Shown: piece after piece, positions 1-8,785 of the stretch
How positions within the stretch are numbered: position 1 is the stretch's first letter
Layout of the letters: each line of letters opens with the position of its first letter
From: Ferdinandcohnia sp047246645
GTDB taxonomy: Bacteria > Bacillota > Bacilli > Bacillales > Bacillaceae_L
Reading direction: 5' to 3'
NCBI RefSeq assembly: GCF_047246645.1
Contig: NZ_JBFOKR010000008.1
Coordinates: 157,825-221,824, forward strand
DNA length: 64,000 bases
The notes under the pieces: generated by a model
The model's input: only the letters and a program-made list of their open reading frames with translations
Told to the model about the DNA's origin: nothing
Database searches by the model: none
Program-made: the position numbers and the translations under genes

Positions 1-1
1 A

Positions 2-115
2 GATAAGTTTCAATTCTTCAGACATGGATACTTTAATGTGGATCCGAAGCATACAGCTGATAATCATATTGTGTTTAATCGAATTGTTTCACTAAAAAGT
101 TCATTTAAGTTATAG
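2..115 (+). CDS. glnS: Glutaminyl-tRNA synthetase, C-terminal fragment (5' end outside window)
   Basis: An open frame enters from the left edge and ends at TAG 113-115, giving the last 37 residues of a protein. The fragment has the pattern GYFNVDP followed by VFNRIVSLKSSFK, which matches the C-terminal anticodon-binding beta-barrel of GlnRS, where G-Y-F-x-x-D and V-F-N-R-x-V-x-L are conserved. GlnRS charges tRNA-Gln directly. Many Bacillus species lack it and use GatCAB transamidation instead, so its presence separates this organism from B. subtilis. The assignment rests on 37 residues only, and the catalytic domain cannot be checked. A shared bidirectional terminator follows at once. Confidence 0.72.
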   Translation, partial: DKFQFFRHGYFNVDPKHTADNHIVFNRIVSLKSSFKL

Positions 116-116
116 A

Positions 117-160
117 AAAAAAGACTCGTTCACTCATGGAGTGATACGAGTCTTTCTTAT
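117..160. terminator. Bidirectional terminator between glnS and the SpoIID-like gene
   Basis: AAGACTCGT (121-129) pairs with ACGAGTCTT (146-154), extended inside by TCACTC/GAGTGA around a short loop. T-rich runs flank both sides: TTATTTTT on the + strand, and TTTTTTTC when read on the minus strand. It serves the convergent genes on either side. Confidence 0.85.
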
Positions 161-162
161 TT

Positions 163-1740
163 TTAATAACGATCTTCCAGATCAATTCCCTGATAATAGT
201 GCTTTAGTATTTTCTCGAATGACGCTCCCTTTTCAGCCATGCCAACAGCACCAGTTTGAGAAAGACCTACTCCATGGCCCCAGCCTCCGCCGTATACCTT
301 AAAGCCAATCTCGTCAGTTTGTTTGTTTTTAACAGGCTCAATGTGGAAAAGTGTGCTTAGAAGTGACGCTTGGTTACCGCTGCTGTTAATGTACTTAAGA
401 TATGAACGAATTGAGTCTTTATAAGCATAAAGATTCCCGCTTTCCGTAACAAACTCAATTTCTAATACTCTACCTGAGCTTGATCGCTCAATTACATTAA
501 TTTCATATACTTTTCCAACCTCTTTGTTAAATGATGTACTTAATACATCGCTGATTTCCTCAGCAGTCCATTCAAAATTCCAACGGTGGTATTTTGACCA
601 GTCTGATTCGAAATCTCCATTCTTCATTGCTCGAAGGGAGTTAGAGTTACTGCTGTTTTTAAACACCTCTAATGACGGAACATGCTCAAATGATTTCCCT
701 CTTTGTGCATCTGGAACACCACGTAAATATGGAACCGCATCTGAACTCCAAATATCCTCATTATTAGCTGAGAATCCACCGCTGGTTGAGTTAAATACAG
801 CTGTAATTAACTTGCCTTCATATGTTGCAACAACGCCTCTTGTCTCATCAACAGCCTGATTAGAAATTGGATGTTCATCTTCAAATCCACCATACACTTG
901 GTCAGATGTTGTAGGTAACAAGTCGTACCCATCTTTACTGCGCTTTCCAAGACCAGCAAAAGCATAAGTCCTTGCTGCTACTGCCTGAGACTTTTGTGCC
1001 TCTATTTCTCCATAAGGTACAGGTGGCAGCTCACGAGGAACCACTCCATATAAGTATTCTTCCATTGGAAGTTCGTTGATACCAGCTAAAGTACCAGAAC
1101 TGTTGAAACCAACTTCCGCGATACCACGGTATCTTCTGTCATTAATTTTTACAAGATCTTCTGATATGACTTGGATTGCGTTTGGAGTTGTTACTACCGT
1201 TTGACCTTGAGTAATTTTAATTACGGATTCTCCTTCAACAAGGGTAATTAACCTCCAGTATGCATCACTAGCGCCCAGGCCTTTTGACACTATTTCGTTT
1301 TTGAATGCTGTTCTGACTGCAAAAGATGCATCCGATGGAAACTCTCCTATTAGTAGACGCCAGCCATTGTTATATGGCTCTACGTATGTAGAATATCCGA
1401 AACCTTCCGCTCTAGTTAACCAGTCTTGTACTGCTGCATTACTTGTAGTAAAAGAAACCTGTAAACGATAATTCGTTTTAACAATTGATTCTCCAGAAAT
1501 TTCAGCTGTTAGTTGTTCATTTTCACCACTAACCAGGGTTTCTCCCGTCTTTTTATCTATTACATCAAACGTTCCTACACCACCAACAGTCAGGGACTCA
1601 ACCGAAGGTATGACTCCTATCCGTATAGTAGGTTCTTCCCCTTCTGTTGCTGCCGCTTTGTTACTTCCAATAACCCCCTGGAAAAGTAAAGCGCTTACAA
1701 GAGTAAATACAAATACTAGCTTGCTAACCTTTTTGACCAA
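163..1740 (-). CDS. SpoIID/LytB domain protein with SPOR domain, exported
   Basis: The protein of about 525 aa begins with a signal peptide (basic VKKVSK, then a hydrophobic stretch ending near the AAA site). A SPOR-type domain around residues 100-150 binds denuded glycan. The SpoIID/LytB domain follows, with the pattern PMEEYLYGVVPRELP then AQAVAARTYA-like QKSQAVAARTYA, and the C-terminal GGGWGHGVGLSQTGA motif. SpoIID-family enzymes are lytic transglycosylases acting on glycan strands freed of stem peptides. Classical SpoIID is shorter (about 340 aa) and sits elsewhere, so this is a vegetative or LytB-like relative rather than SpoIID itself. I chose TTG at 1740 because GGGGGAG lies 5 nt upstream; the upstream ATG at 1770 has no ribosome binding site. 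Confidence 0.85.
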   Translation of the reverse strand: MVKKVSKLVFVFTLVSALLFQGVIGSNKAAATEGEEPTIRIGVIPSVESLTVGGVGTFDVIDKKTGETLVSGENEQLTAEISGESIVKTNYRLQVSFTTSNAAVQDWLTRAEGFGYSTYVEPYNNGWRLLIGEFPSDASFAVRTAFKNEIVSKGLGASDAYWRLITLVEGESVIKITQGQTVVTTPNAIQVISEDLVKINDRRYRGIAEVGFNSSGTLAGINELPMEEYLYGVVPRELPPVPYGEIEAQKSQAVAARTYAFAGLGKRSKDGYDLLPTTSDQVYGGFEDEHPISNQAVDETRGVVATYEGKLITAVFNSTSGGFSANNEDIWSSDAVPYLRGVPDAQRGKSFEHVPSLEVFKNSSNSNSLRAMKNGDFESDWSKYHRWNFEWTAEEISDVLSTSFNKEVGKVYEINVIERSSSGRVLEIEFVTESGNLYAYKDSIRSYLKYINSSGNQASLLSTLFHIEPVKNKQTDEIGFKVYGGGWGHGVGLSQTGAVGMAEKGASFEKILKHYYQGIDLEDRY

Positions 1741-2017
1741 ACTAACTCCCCCATTCATTTTAGTCTTCATATATGTATGTTCGACCTAGATATAAAATAA
1801 CCTTTCAAACTATTTTACTAATTATTAAAATTAAATTTTAAACTCTCGTTTTAAGAAATCCATACAAAAATAAGCTAAAACCCCCTTTTTATAAGGGGAT
1901 TTCTTAAAAAAGTGAATTTTTCTTGAAGGTTGTTATCGTAGATCATACCGTTTCACTACATTTAATAGGTATTACCTCCTATGACCTTCTGCTTATACAC
2001 ATTAAAAGACTTGCAAA

Positions 2018-2042
2018 AAGGCACCTACAAAAGTAGGTGCCC
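2018..2042 (-). terminator. Terminator of the ABC exporter gene
   Basis: GGCACCTAC (2020-2028) pairs with GTAGGTGCC (2033-2041) over an AAAA loop. Read on the minus strand, the hairpin is followed by CTTTTTGC. It lies just after the stop codon at 2052. Confidence 0.85.
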
Positions 2043-2051
2043 TTCTCATTA

Positions 2052-3770
2052 CTATGACTGGTACTGAACCTGATGTAGGTTCGCAAAAATACCGCCTTTT
2101 GCAATTAACTCATCATGTTTTCCTTGTTCGGCAATGCCTTCTTCTGTCACAACAATGATCCGATCCGCGTTCCGGATGGTTGCCAAGCGGTGCGCGATAA
2201 CTAATGTTGTACGATTTTTTGAAAGCTCGTTCAACGCTTTTTGGATAATTAGTTCTGTTTCCGTATCTAATGCTGAAGTAGCTTCATCCAAGATCAGGAT
2301 TGGTGGATTTTTTAAGAACATCCGTGCAATCGCAATACGCTGTTTTTGTCCACCTGATAGCTTAAGTCCTCTTTCCCCAACCTGTGTTTCGTATCCATCT
2401 GGTAGACCTCCGATAAAGTCTTCTAGATGCGCACGCTTTGCTGCTTCCTTGATTTGTTCGTCAGTTGCATTAAGCATTCCATACGCAATGTTTTCACGCA
2501 ACGTCCCTGTAAAGAGAAACACATCCTGTTGAACGATTCCAATTTGAGAGCGCAATGATTTTTTCGTAATATCTCTGATATCAAATCCATCTATGCTAAT
2601 AGATCCTTCATCAACATCATAAAAACGTGGAATTAATGAACAGATTGTCGTTTTTCCTGCACCTGAAGGCCCAACAAATGCTACCGTCTCTCCTGCTGTT
2701 ATTTGCAAATCGATATTCTCTAATACCGGCTTATGTTGATTTTCATAGCTGAACGTTACCTTGTCAAAAACTATATTTCCACGAAGTGAAGGTACATCAA
2801 CAGCATTTTTCGCATCCTCCACCTCTGGCTCTGCATCAAGAAGCTCAGTAAAGCGTTTAAACCCAGCCATTCCTTTCGGGTATAGCTCCAATAGTGCACT
2901 AATTTTATCGATTGGCTTAAAGAGTACATTTACATATAAAACAAATCCAACAAGCTCCCCGTATGACAAGTCTCCAGTAAAGCTTAGCCATGCACCCACT
3001 ACAAATACAATCAGTACAAAAAGGCGTGTCATAAAGTAAATACCTGAAGATGTAAATCCCATTACCTTATATGCACCAAGCTTTGATTTTCGAAATTTAC
3101 GGTTATCGACTTTGAATCTGCTAATTTCAAATTCTTCATTGGTAAATGATTGCACAACTCTTGCACCTGCTACACTGTCTTCAACACGTGCATTTACATC
3201 CGCAATATTGCTGTACATATCTTTCCAGGCACGATTCATTCTAATATTTGAAAATGCTATTAGCCAAACCAGAAATGGAACAACAATAATTGCGATTAAC
3301 GCAAGCTTTACATTGATGGTAAGCATAATCCAAAATGCCCCCACAAATGTCATTATTGCTATAAATAAATCCTCCGGCCCATGATGCGCCAGTTCTCCAA
3401 TATCAAACAAGTCATTGGTAATGCGGCTCATGATATGACCAGTCTTCGTGTTATCAAAGAACCTAAAGGACTGTCTTTGTACATGTTGAAACAACTGTTG
3501 CCGCATATCTGTTTCAATATTAATACCCAGCTTATGTCCCCAATAATTCACAATGAATTGTAGACCTGTACTAACTGTATATAGAACAAACAGTCCTACA
3601 CTTACCCATATAATTGCAGTCCAATTGTACGTTGGCAGCAGTTCATCAATGAACCATTGTACTGCAAGCGGAAAAGCTAGTTCTAATATAGCTACTACGA
3701 TTGCACATGAGAAATCAATTAAGAATAAGGTCCGGTGCGGCTTATAATATGTAAAAAATCTAGAAAGCAT
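2052..3770 (-). CDS. ABC exporter, fused transmembrane and ATPase domains (YgaD-like half-transporter)
   Basis: This 572-aa half-transporter has an N-terminal six-helix membrane domain (about residues 1-310) and a C-terminal nucleotide-binding domain. The ATPase elements are all canonical: Walker A GPSGAGKTT, signature LSGGQKQR, Walker B ILILDEATSALD with the catalytic Glu, and H-loop VIAHRL. That fits a homodimeric drug or lipid exporter with two active sites, in contrast to the heterodimer at 36-39.5 kb. The membrane domain resembles B. subtilis YgaD from memory. The substrate is unknown. The gene is a single unit with its own terminator, divergent from the PhoD-like gene. Confidence 0.88.
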   Translation of the reverse strand: MLSRFFTYYKPHRTLFLIDFSCAIVVAILELAFPLAVQWFIDELLPTYNWTAIIWVSVGLFVLYTVSTGLQFIVNYWGHKLGINIETDMRQQLFQHVQRQSFRFFDNTKTGHIMSRITNDLFDIGELAHHGPEDLFIAIMTFVGAFWIMLTINVKLALIAIIVVPFLVWLIAFSNIRMNRAWKDMYSNIADVNARVEDSVAGARVVQSFTNEEFEISRFKVDNRKFRKSKLGAYKVMGFTSSGIYFMTRLFVLIVFVVGAWLSFTGDLSYGELVGFVLYVNVLFKPIDKISALLELYPKGMAGFKRFTELLDAEPEVEDAKNAVDVPSLRGNIVFDKVTFSYENQHKPVLENIDLQITAGETVAFVGPSGAGKTTICSLIPRFYDVDEGSISIDGFDIRDITKKSLRSQIGIVQQDVFLFTGTLRENIAYGMLNATDEQIKEAAKRAHLEDFIGGLPDGYETQVGERGLKLSGGQKQRIAIARMFLKNPPILILDEATSALDTETELIIQKALNELSKNRTTLVIAHRLATIRNADRIIVVTEEGIAEQGKHDELIAKGGIFANLHQVQYQS

Positions 3771-3959
3771 ATATTTCTCTCCTTATGTTAATCCAAAATT
3801 CAGTCTAATTGATTATAAGTCGTTTTACCGAAAATAGGCAATTATTATGATTTACTTAAACAAGCTTTATCATCCCAAATCTATATACAGGCAATTTTCA
3901 CGGTTTCCTCTGAAATGAATAGTATACAGAAAAAGTGAAAATGGGATGGTGAACTACTA

Positions 3960-6068
3960 ATGAATTTACCAACAATATTAGCTGGACCCATTCTCCGAAG
4001 AGTCGAACGTTCATGCGTCTATATATGGATTGCCCTTCGAAAAAGATATCATCTGGGAGCAACCCTTTACACGATTGAAGAAAATGACGAATCAACAATT
4101 AACTATACTGAAATAGATTGCCAATCCGAAACCACTACCATTCGGGCTGGTAAACAATTATATATTAGTCTAATAAAGGTTACCCCTAGAAGTGGTATGT
4201 TTCCGACAGATCTTCTAATAGGCTATAATCTATTCTTTAAATCTGGTACAACAATTCTTGATTTACAAGACTTTGACCTCTTAAATCCAAATAATCCTAA
4301 TTCCATTGTTTATGGAAACCTAGTTTATCCGAGTTTTTATATACCTGGGCAAATTGATTCTCAAATTCTTTATGGCTCTTGTCGAAAGCTACATGGAAAA
4401 GGAACGGATGCCCTTAGTACATCAGATAAGAAGTTAGCTACAACCTTTAATGTACTAGGTGAAAGACCAAATGCTCTTTTTTTAGTCGGAGATCAAATTT
4501 ATGCAGATGATGTTCCGGATCCAGTTTTTCCACTTATGGTTGAGGCTGGAAAAATGTTAATTGGCAAAAAGGAAAATCTGGCCACTTTGGATTCTCGCCT
4601 CAACAACATTCCTTTTACACAATCAATTGAACAAATACGTGGAAGACAATTTATCATGGAACGCTTTTGTCGTTTCACCTCTAGTCATGCTCATAACCAT
4701 GCGATGACAATGGGAGAATACTCCGCTCTCTATCTCTTGAGTTGGTCTCCTCAGCTATGGGACGCATGGCTAGATGACCAACAGTTTCCAACCTTTCAAG
4801 AGACCTTACAGAATAATAACGTATATTTCGTATACGATGAAAAAGAAGGTCAAGACGATGAACAAAAGCGTGAGCTTGAACAACATCAAAAACGGTATGA
4901 AGAACATCTAAAGGACGTAAAAAAAACCTATCAAACTCTTTCTAACGTTAGGCGGTTACTAGCAAATATCCCAACTTATATGATATTTGACGACCATGAT
5001 ATTACAGATGATTGGAACCTTAGTTATGACTGGAAAAAGAGTGTCCATTCTTCTAATTTAGGAAGGCACATCATTACAAATGGTCTTTCAGCTTATTGGC
5101 TATTCCAAGGCTGGGGTAATGATCCTGATAGTTTCCACTCTCTCTTTATACGAAACTTGGGAAAATACTTCAAATCTTACAATCTACAATCAAGTGTACA
5201 TGATTTATGGGAACAACAGCTTTTGGAGTATGATGCATGGAACTTTGTTGCCCCTACCAATCCGACCTCTATCTTCCTTGATACTCGAACACAACGTGCC
5301 TTTGACCACAATCCCCTCCCTGTCAAGTTAGGAAGAACAATCGAGGAAAAAGATCGACCTCCAAAATTAATAGGAAGGCATGGCTGGGAAACAATAACCA
5401 ATTGCTTAATAAATAGCCTATGGAAAAAAGGAGATCCTCTAATTATTGTATCTCCAGCACCTGTCTACGGTATTGGGCTTATTGAATCATTCCTCCATCA
5501 GTATATTTACCCTTTGAAAATAGTCGGTGTCCGTGCAAATAGCACCTTTGACTTCGAAGCCTGGAAATATAATGGGGAAGGATTCACAGAGTTACTAAAT
5601 CAATTTAAGGATTGGAACCCAAGTGACTGCATTATACTATCCGGTGATGTTCATTATGCCTCTGCTGTACGTTCAAATGTTACGTTTCAAACTGGAGAAA
5701 AGCTACGTATTCACCAATTTACAAGTAGCCCTCAACACAACATGAGCTTTTCCGGTTTTTGGGGTGCTATTATGAAAGCAGTTGTTACCTTAAATGCTGG
5801 TAAGAGAAGGAACAAGGAAATTAATCGCTACAGTGATGATACTTTTCATCTAATCACACAATCTAAAGATACTCCATGTCCATCTAACTTTACCTGGCAA
5901 GAAAAAATACGGTATTTGACTGGTGATAAGAGTACTATAATTGAAACTGATAACAATATTGGTCTTCTTCGTCTTACTCCAAGTTCTATTCAGAACTTCT
6001 TGTTACAACATGATCGGACCATAACGTACAATGAAATTGAACTAATGAAAGGATCAACAAGCAAATAG
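3960..6068 (+). CDS. PhoD-like metallophosphatase, cytoplasmic form
   Basis: This 702-aa protein carries PhoD-type metal-binding motifs in order: GSCRK near residue 140, LVGDQIYADDV near 180, MIFDDHDITDDWN near 340 and LSGDVHYASAV near 565. These are typical of the MPP_PhoD metallophosphoesterase superfamily. The N-terminus starts with an LAGPILRRVE stretch, seen in cytosolic PhoD-like proteins, and has no twin-arginine or Sec signal. It is therefore unlikely to be the secreted alkaline phosphatase/phosphodiesterase PhoD. The substrate is unknown. About 700 aa is long for the family, with a charged helical insert near residues 290-330. No Pho box was recognised upstream. Confidence 0.82.
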   Translation: MNLPTILAGPILRRVERSCVYIWIALRKRYHLGATLYTIEENDESTINYTEIDCQSETTTIRAGKQLYISLIKVTPRSGMFPTDLLIGYNLFFKSGTTILDLQDFDLLNPNNPNSIVYGNLVYPSFYIPGQIDSQILYGSCRKLHGKGTDALSTSDKKLATTFNVLGERPNALFLVGDQIYADDVPDPVFPLMVEAGKMLIGKKENLATLDSRLNNIPFTQSIEQIRGRQFIMERFCRFTSSHAHNHAMTMGEYSALYLLSWSPQLWDAWLDDQQFPTFQETLQNNNVYFVYDEKEGQDDEQKRELEQHQKRYEEHLKDVKKTYQTLSNVRRLLANIPTYMIFDDHDITDDWNLSYDWKKSVHSSNLGRHIITNGLSAYWLFQGWGNDPDSFHSLFIRNLGKYFKSYNLQSSVHDLWEQQLLEYDAWNFVAPTNPTSIFLDTRTQRAFDHNPLPVKLGRTIEEKDRPPKLIGRHGWETITNCLINSLWKKGDPLIIVSPAPVYGIGLIESFLHQYIYPLKIVGVRANSTFDFEAWKYNGEGFTELLNQFKDWNPSDCIILSGDVHYASAVRSNVTFQTGEKLRIHQFTSSPQHNMSFSGFWGAIMKAVVTLNAGKRRNKEINRYSDDTFHLITQSKDTPCPSNFTWQEKIRYLTGDKSTIIETDNNIGLLRLTPSSIQNFLLQHDRTITYNEIELMKGSTSK

Positions 6069-6125
6069 GTAACGGTTCTTCATAGTAACCACTACCTACC
6101 ACTTTAATAAGAATCAATATTTGTG

Positions 6126-6131
6126 TATAAT
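6126..6131 (+). promoter_or_regulatory. -10 element of the guanidine riboswitch transcript
   Basis: A perfect TATAAT lies 25 nt before the conserved start of the aptamer. The -35 region (TTTAAT at 6103-6108, 17-bp spacing) is poor. Confidence 0.5.
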
Positions 6132-6149
6132 GGTTTTAACTTAATAAAT

Positions 6150-6245
6150 TTGTTTTCTAGGGTTCCGCAGTTTTAACTGGCCTGGTCCGAGAGAAGACAC
6201 ATAGCATAATGCTATGCCACGGAGGGACAAAAGCCTGGGAGATTG
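6150..6245 (+). promoter_or_regulatory. Guanidine-I (ykkC class) riboswitch aptamer
   Basis: The conserved guanidine-I elements appear in order: CTAGGGTTCCG (6157-6167), then GGTCCGAGAG (6184-6193), then ACGGAGGGACAAAAGCC (from 6219). This class binds guanidinium and switches on detoxification and export genes. Its position directly before a paired SMR exporter matches that role. The 3' part of the aptamer overlaps the left arm of the terminator below, the usual layout for ON-switch antitermination. Confidence 0.95.
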
Positions 6246-6279
6246 TATGATTCGATATAATCTCTCTAGGCTTTTTTTG
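6231..6279 (+). terminator. Expression-platform terminator of the guanidine-I riboswitch
   Basis: AGCCT..AGATT (6232-6244) pairs with AATCT..AGGCT (6259-6272), followed by seven T. The left arm shares bases with the aptamer's GACAAAAGCC end, so ligand binding should block terminator formation and let the exporter genes be transcribed. Confidence 0.85.
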
Positions 6280-6322
6280 CTTTTATTCCGTATATACTAC
6301 TAATATGAATGGGGGAAAAATA

Positions 6323-6664
6323 GTGAATATACAATGGCTAAAGGTCCTTTTTGCTGCGTTTTTTGAAGTCTTTTGGGTAATTGGATTAAAACATGCTGAT
6401 AGTATCCTTGACTGGACAGGGACGGCAATATCAATTTATATAAGCTTTTATATGCTTATAGCGGCAGGAAAGTATCTTCCCGTTGGAACCGTTTATGCTG
6501 TCTTTGTTGGACTAGGGACAGTAGGTACTGTACTATCTGAAATGATCTTTTTTAATGTACCTTTTAATCCTGAAAAGATGATTTTCATCCTCTTATTACT
6601 TATTGGTGTAATTGGCCTAAAGCTCGTTACAAAAGAGGAAACAGAGAAGGAGGTTCAATCATAA
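6323..6664 (+). CDS. ykkC: Guanidinium exporter subunit, SMR family (YkkC/GdnC-like)
   Basis: This 113-aa protein has four membrane segments and the SMR signature: the essential Glu in AAFFEVFW near residue 13, and PVGTVYAVFVGLG in the third helix. It pairs with the next gene as a heteromeric SMR exporter. B. subtilis YkkCD (GdnCD) exports guanidinium in exchange for protons. I chose GTG at 6323 because GGGGG lies 7 nt upstream and the resulting length fits the family; an in-frame ATG at 6305 overlaps that Shine-Dalgarno region. The upstream riboswitch makes guanidinium, rather than generic drugs, the likely substrate. The gene ends one base into the next start. Confidence 0.9.
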   Translation: MNIQWLKVLFAAFFEVFWVIGLKHADSILDWTGTAISIYISFYMLIAAGKYLPVGTVYAVFVGLGTVGTVLSEMIFFNVPFNPEKMIFILLLLIGVIGLKLVTKEETEKEVQS

Positions 6665-6978
6665 TGGACTGGTTCTTTCTTATTATTGCCGGACTTTTTG
6701 AAATGACTGGGGTTGTTTTGATTAACAGACTTCATACTCATCGTAACTGGCAATCATTAGTTCTGTTACTTTTATCCTTTGGCGGAAGCTTTCTATTCCT
6801 TAGCCTAGCGATGAAGACTTTACCAATGGGAACTGCTTATGCTGTTTGGACTGGTATCGGTGCTTCTGGTGGGGCCATTTTAGGAATGATATTATATAAA
6901 GAACCAAAAGAATGGAAACGAATCTTTTTTATCGCGTTAATAATTGGTGCAACGGTTGGATTGAAAGTTGTAGAATAA
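6664..6978 (+). CDS. ykkD: Guanidinium exporter subunit, SMR family (YkkD/GdnD-like)
   Basis: This 104-aa partner subunit has four helices and the membrane-embedded Glu in AGLFEMTGV near residue 13. The helix-3 motif is PMGTAYAVWTGIG. Its ATG overlaps the TAA of ykkC by one base, with AGGAGG 10 nt upstream, so the two are translationally coupled. Paired SMR proteins insert in opposite orientations to form the antiporter. It is co-regulated with ykkC by the guanidine riboswitch, and a terminator follows 37 nt after the stop. Confidence 0.9.
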   Translation: MDWFFLIIAGLFEMTGVVLINRLHTHRNWQSLVLLLLSFGGSFLFLSLAMKTLPMGTAYAVWTGIGASGGAILGMILYKEPKEWKRIFFIALIIGATVGLKVVE

Positions 6979-7014
6979 TGGTAAGAAGACACACATATTT
7001 GTATCTATTATGTT

Positions 7015-7043
7015 AAGGCTAACAATATAGTTAGCCTTTTTTT
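7015..7043 (+). terminator. Terminator of the ykkCD operon
   Basis: AAGGCTAAC (7015-7023) pairs with GTTAGCCTT (7030-7038), followed by a T run. Confidence 0.85.
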
Positions 7044-7124
7044 CAACAATATCTAACAAATATCCCCTATTTCCGAGGAAATACTACATAAAGGTTGTAA
7101 CTTACAGTGAAGGAGTTAACAGTC

Positions 7125-8750
7125 ATGGAAAATATGCAGCAATCATCAAAGACAGTTGCAAGTATACTATTAGAACAACTCAATTTATGGGGAGTTAAAA
7201 GAATATATGGTGTCGTTGGTGACGCCATTATTGATTTAATGGATGAGCTTGCAAAACAAGAAACTATTCAGTTTATTGCAGTAAAACACGAATCTGTCGC
7301 AGCGATGATGGCTTCTGCAGAAGCTAAATTAACTGGAAGAATAGGTGTATGCCTTGCAACAATGGGACCTGGACTAGGAAACCTTATTAATGGTCTTGGT
7401 GATGCATATATGGATAAAACACCTGTACTAGCAATTACAGGACAAGCTCCTACCAAGAAGATAGGTACAGATTATAAACAATATATTGATCAGCAAGAAT
7501 TAATAAAACCTATTGCTGAATATACAACTTTACTCGCTCATCCTAATTCAATTACAGATGTATTAGTAAAGGCAATGAATACTTCTGAAGCAAAAGGAGC
7601 CGTAAGTCATCTATCCATTCCTAAGGATATGTTTGCATTGGCTACTTCAGCTAATCCGAAAAACAGAACTGACATTTTGGAAGGGTCTGCACCATTTCAA
7701 TTCAAAGACGGAAGTCGTGCTATAACAATAATGAAAAGTGCAAAGAAACCAATGATTTTAGCTGGTCTGGGAGCAATGAATGCTGTTGTTCAAATTAAGG
7801 AGCTTGCTTCTAAATGGGGAGCAGGGATACTTGTAAGTCTAGGTGCAAAAGGCTACTTTGATGATTCCTATGAATTATTACTAGGTGGAATTGGCCAAGG
7901 TGGAAACCCTTATGCAAAGGACTTATTTAAACAATCTGATGTCGTTTTATTAGTTGGAAACTCATGGTGGCCAGAGGGATATGTTCCCGAAAATGCTCAG
8001 GTAATACAAATAGATGCAGTTAAAGAGAATATAGCAAAAGGAATTCCAGTCGAACTAGGTATCTATAGCAAAGCAGAATCTACTATTCCGTTGTTAATCG
8101 AAGGGTTACAGGACCATACAAAAAATGAAAGCTGGGTAACACAGCTTCATGAAGTAAAAAGGAAATGGGATGTAGAAAATGAGCAAGAAGGATTACAAAC
8201 AACGCAACCCATCCATCCATCCCGAATCGTTAGGTCTATCGAAAACCATGTAGAAAAGAATGCAATAATTGCCCTAGATACCGGCGATATTACAGTATGG
8301 TTTAATAGAAACTTCCGTTCAAAAGGACAATCTATCCTTTTTTCTGGTGAGTGGAGAACAATGGGTTATGGACTACCGGCAGCACTTTCAGCAAAACTAT
8401 GCTTTCCCGAACAGCAAGTAGTAGCAATTGTAGGTGATGGCGGAATCGAAATGACGTTGGCTGATTTATTAACAGCTGTTCGATACCAAATAGATATAAA
8501 AGTAATTGTATTTAATAACCACGCTTTGCAAATGGAGAAAGATAAAATGGTTGTAAGTGGCAATCAACCATACGGGACTGATTTAACCAACCCTGATTTC
8601 GCAATGATTGCTAAAGGCTGTTCATGGAAGGGCTACACCGTAAAAAGTGAAGATGAATTAGATGAAACAATAAAAACAGCGTTGTCACATAAGGGCCCTA
8701 CCCTAATCGCAATAGAAACAGCTCCTGTAGTCCATCCCGAAACAAAGTAA
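7125..8750 (+). CDS. Thiamine-diphosphate-dependent pyruvate oxidase-like enzyme (YdaP family)
   Basis: This 541-aa protein has the three-domain TPP-enzyme layout. The N-terminal PYR domain carries the activating Glu in VKHESVAAMMA. A central domain follows. The C-terminal PP domain holds the metal/TPP motif GDGGIEMT ending in NN about 30 residues later. The sequence is closest in style to the pyruvate oxidase/YdaP group, which turns pyruvate into acetyl phosphate or acetate using FAD; acetolactate synthase-like activity cannot be excluded. I chose ATG 7125 because AAGGAG sits 9 nt upstream at 7110-7115. The longer GTG frame from 7107 would overlap that site. It is a single gene with its own terminator. 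Confidence 0.82.
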   Translation: MENMQQSSKTVASILLEQLNLWGVKRIYGVVGDAIIDLMDELAKQETIQFIAVKHESVAAMMASAEAKLTGRIGVCLATMGPGLGNLINGLGDAYMDKTPVLAITGQAPTKKIGTDYKQYIDQQELIKPIAEYTTLLAHPNSITDVLVKAMNTSEAKGAVSHLSIPKDMFALATSANPKNRTDILEGSAPFQFKDGSRAITIMKSAKKPMILAGLGAMNAVVQIKELASKWGAGILVSLGAKGYFDDSYELLLGGIGQGGNPYAKDLFKQSDVVLLVGNSWWPEGYVPENAQVIQIDAVKENIAKGIPVELGIYSKAESTIPLLIEGLQDHTKNESWVTQLHEVKRKWDVENEQEGLQTTQPIHPSRIVRSIENHVEKNAIIALDTGDITVWFNRNFRSKGQSILFSGEWRTMGYGLPAALSAKLCFPEQQVVAIVGDGGIEMTLADLLTAVRYQIDIKVIVFNNHALQMEKDKMVVSGNQPYGTDLTNPDFAMIAKGCSWKGYTVKSEDELDETIKTALSHKGPTLIAIETAPVVHPETK

Positions 8751-8779
8751 GGTACCATTACGAAATGGTACCTTTTGAT
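8749..8779 (+). terminator. Terminator after the pyruvate oxidase-like gene
   Basis: AAGGTACCAT (8748-8758) pairs with ATGGTACCTT (8765-8774), followed by TTG. It overlaps the stop codon and separates this gene from the convergent gltC. Confidence 0.75.
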
Positions 8780-8785
8780 TAAAAA

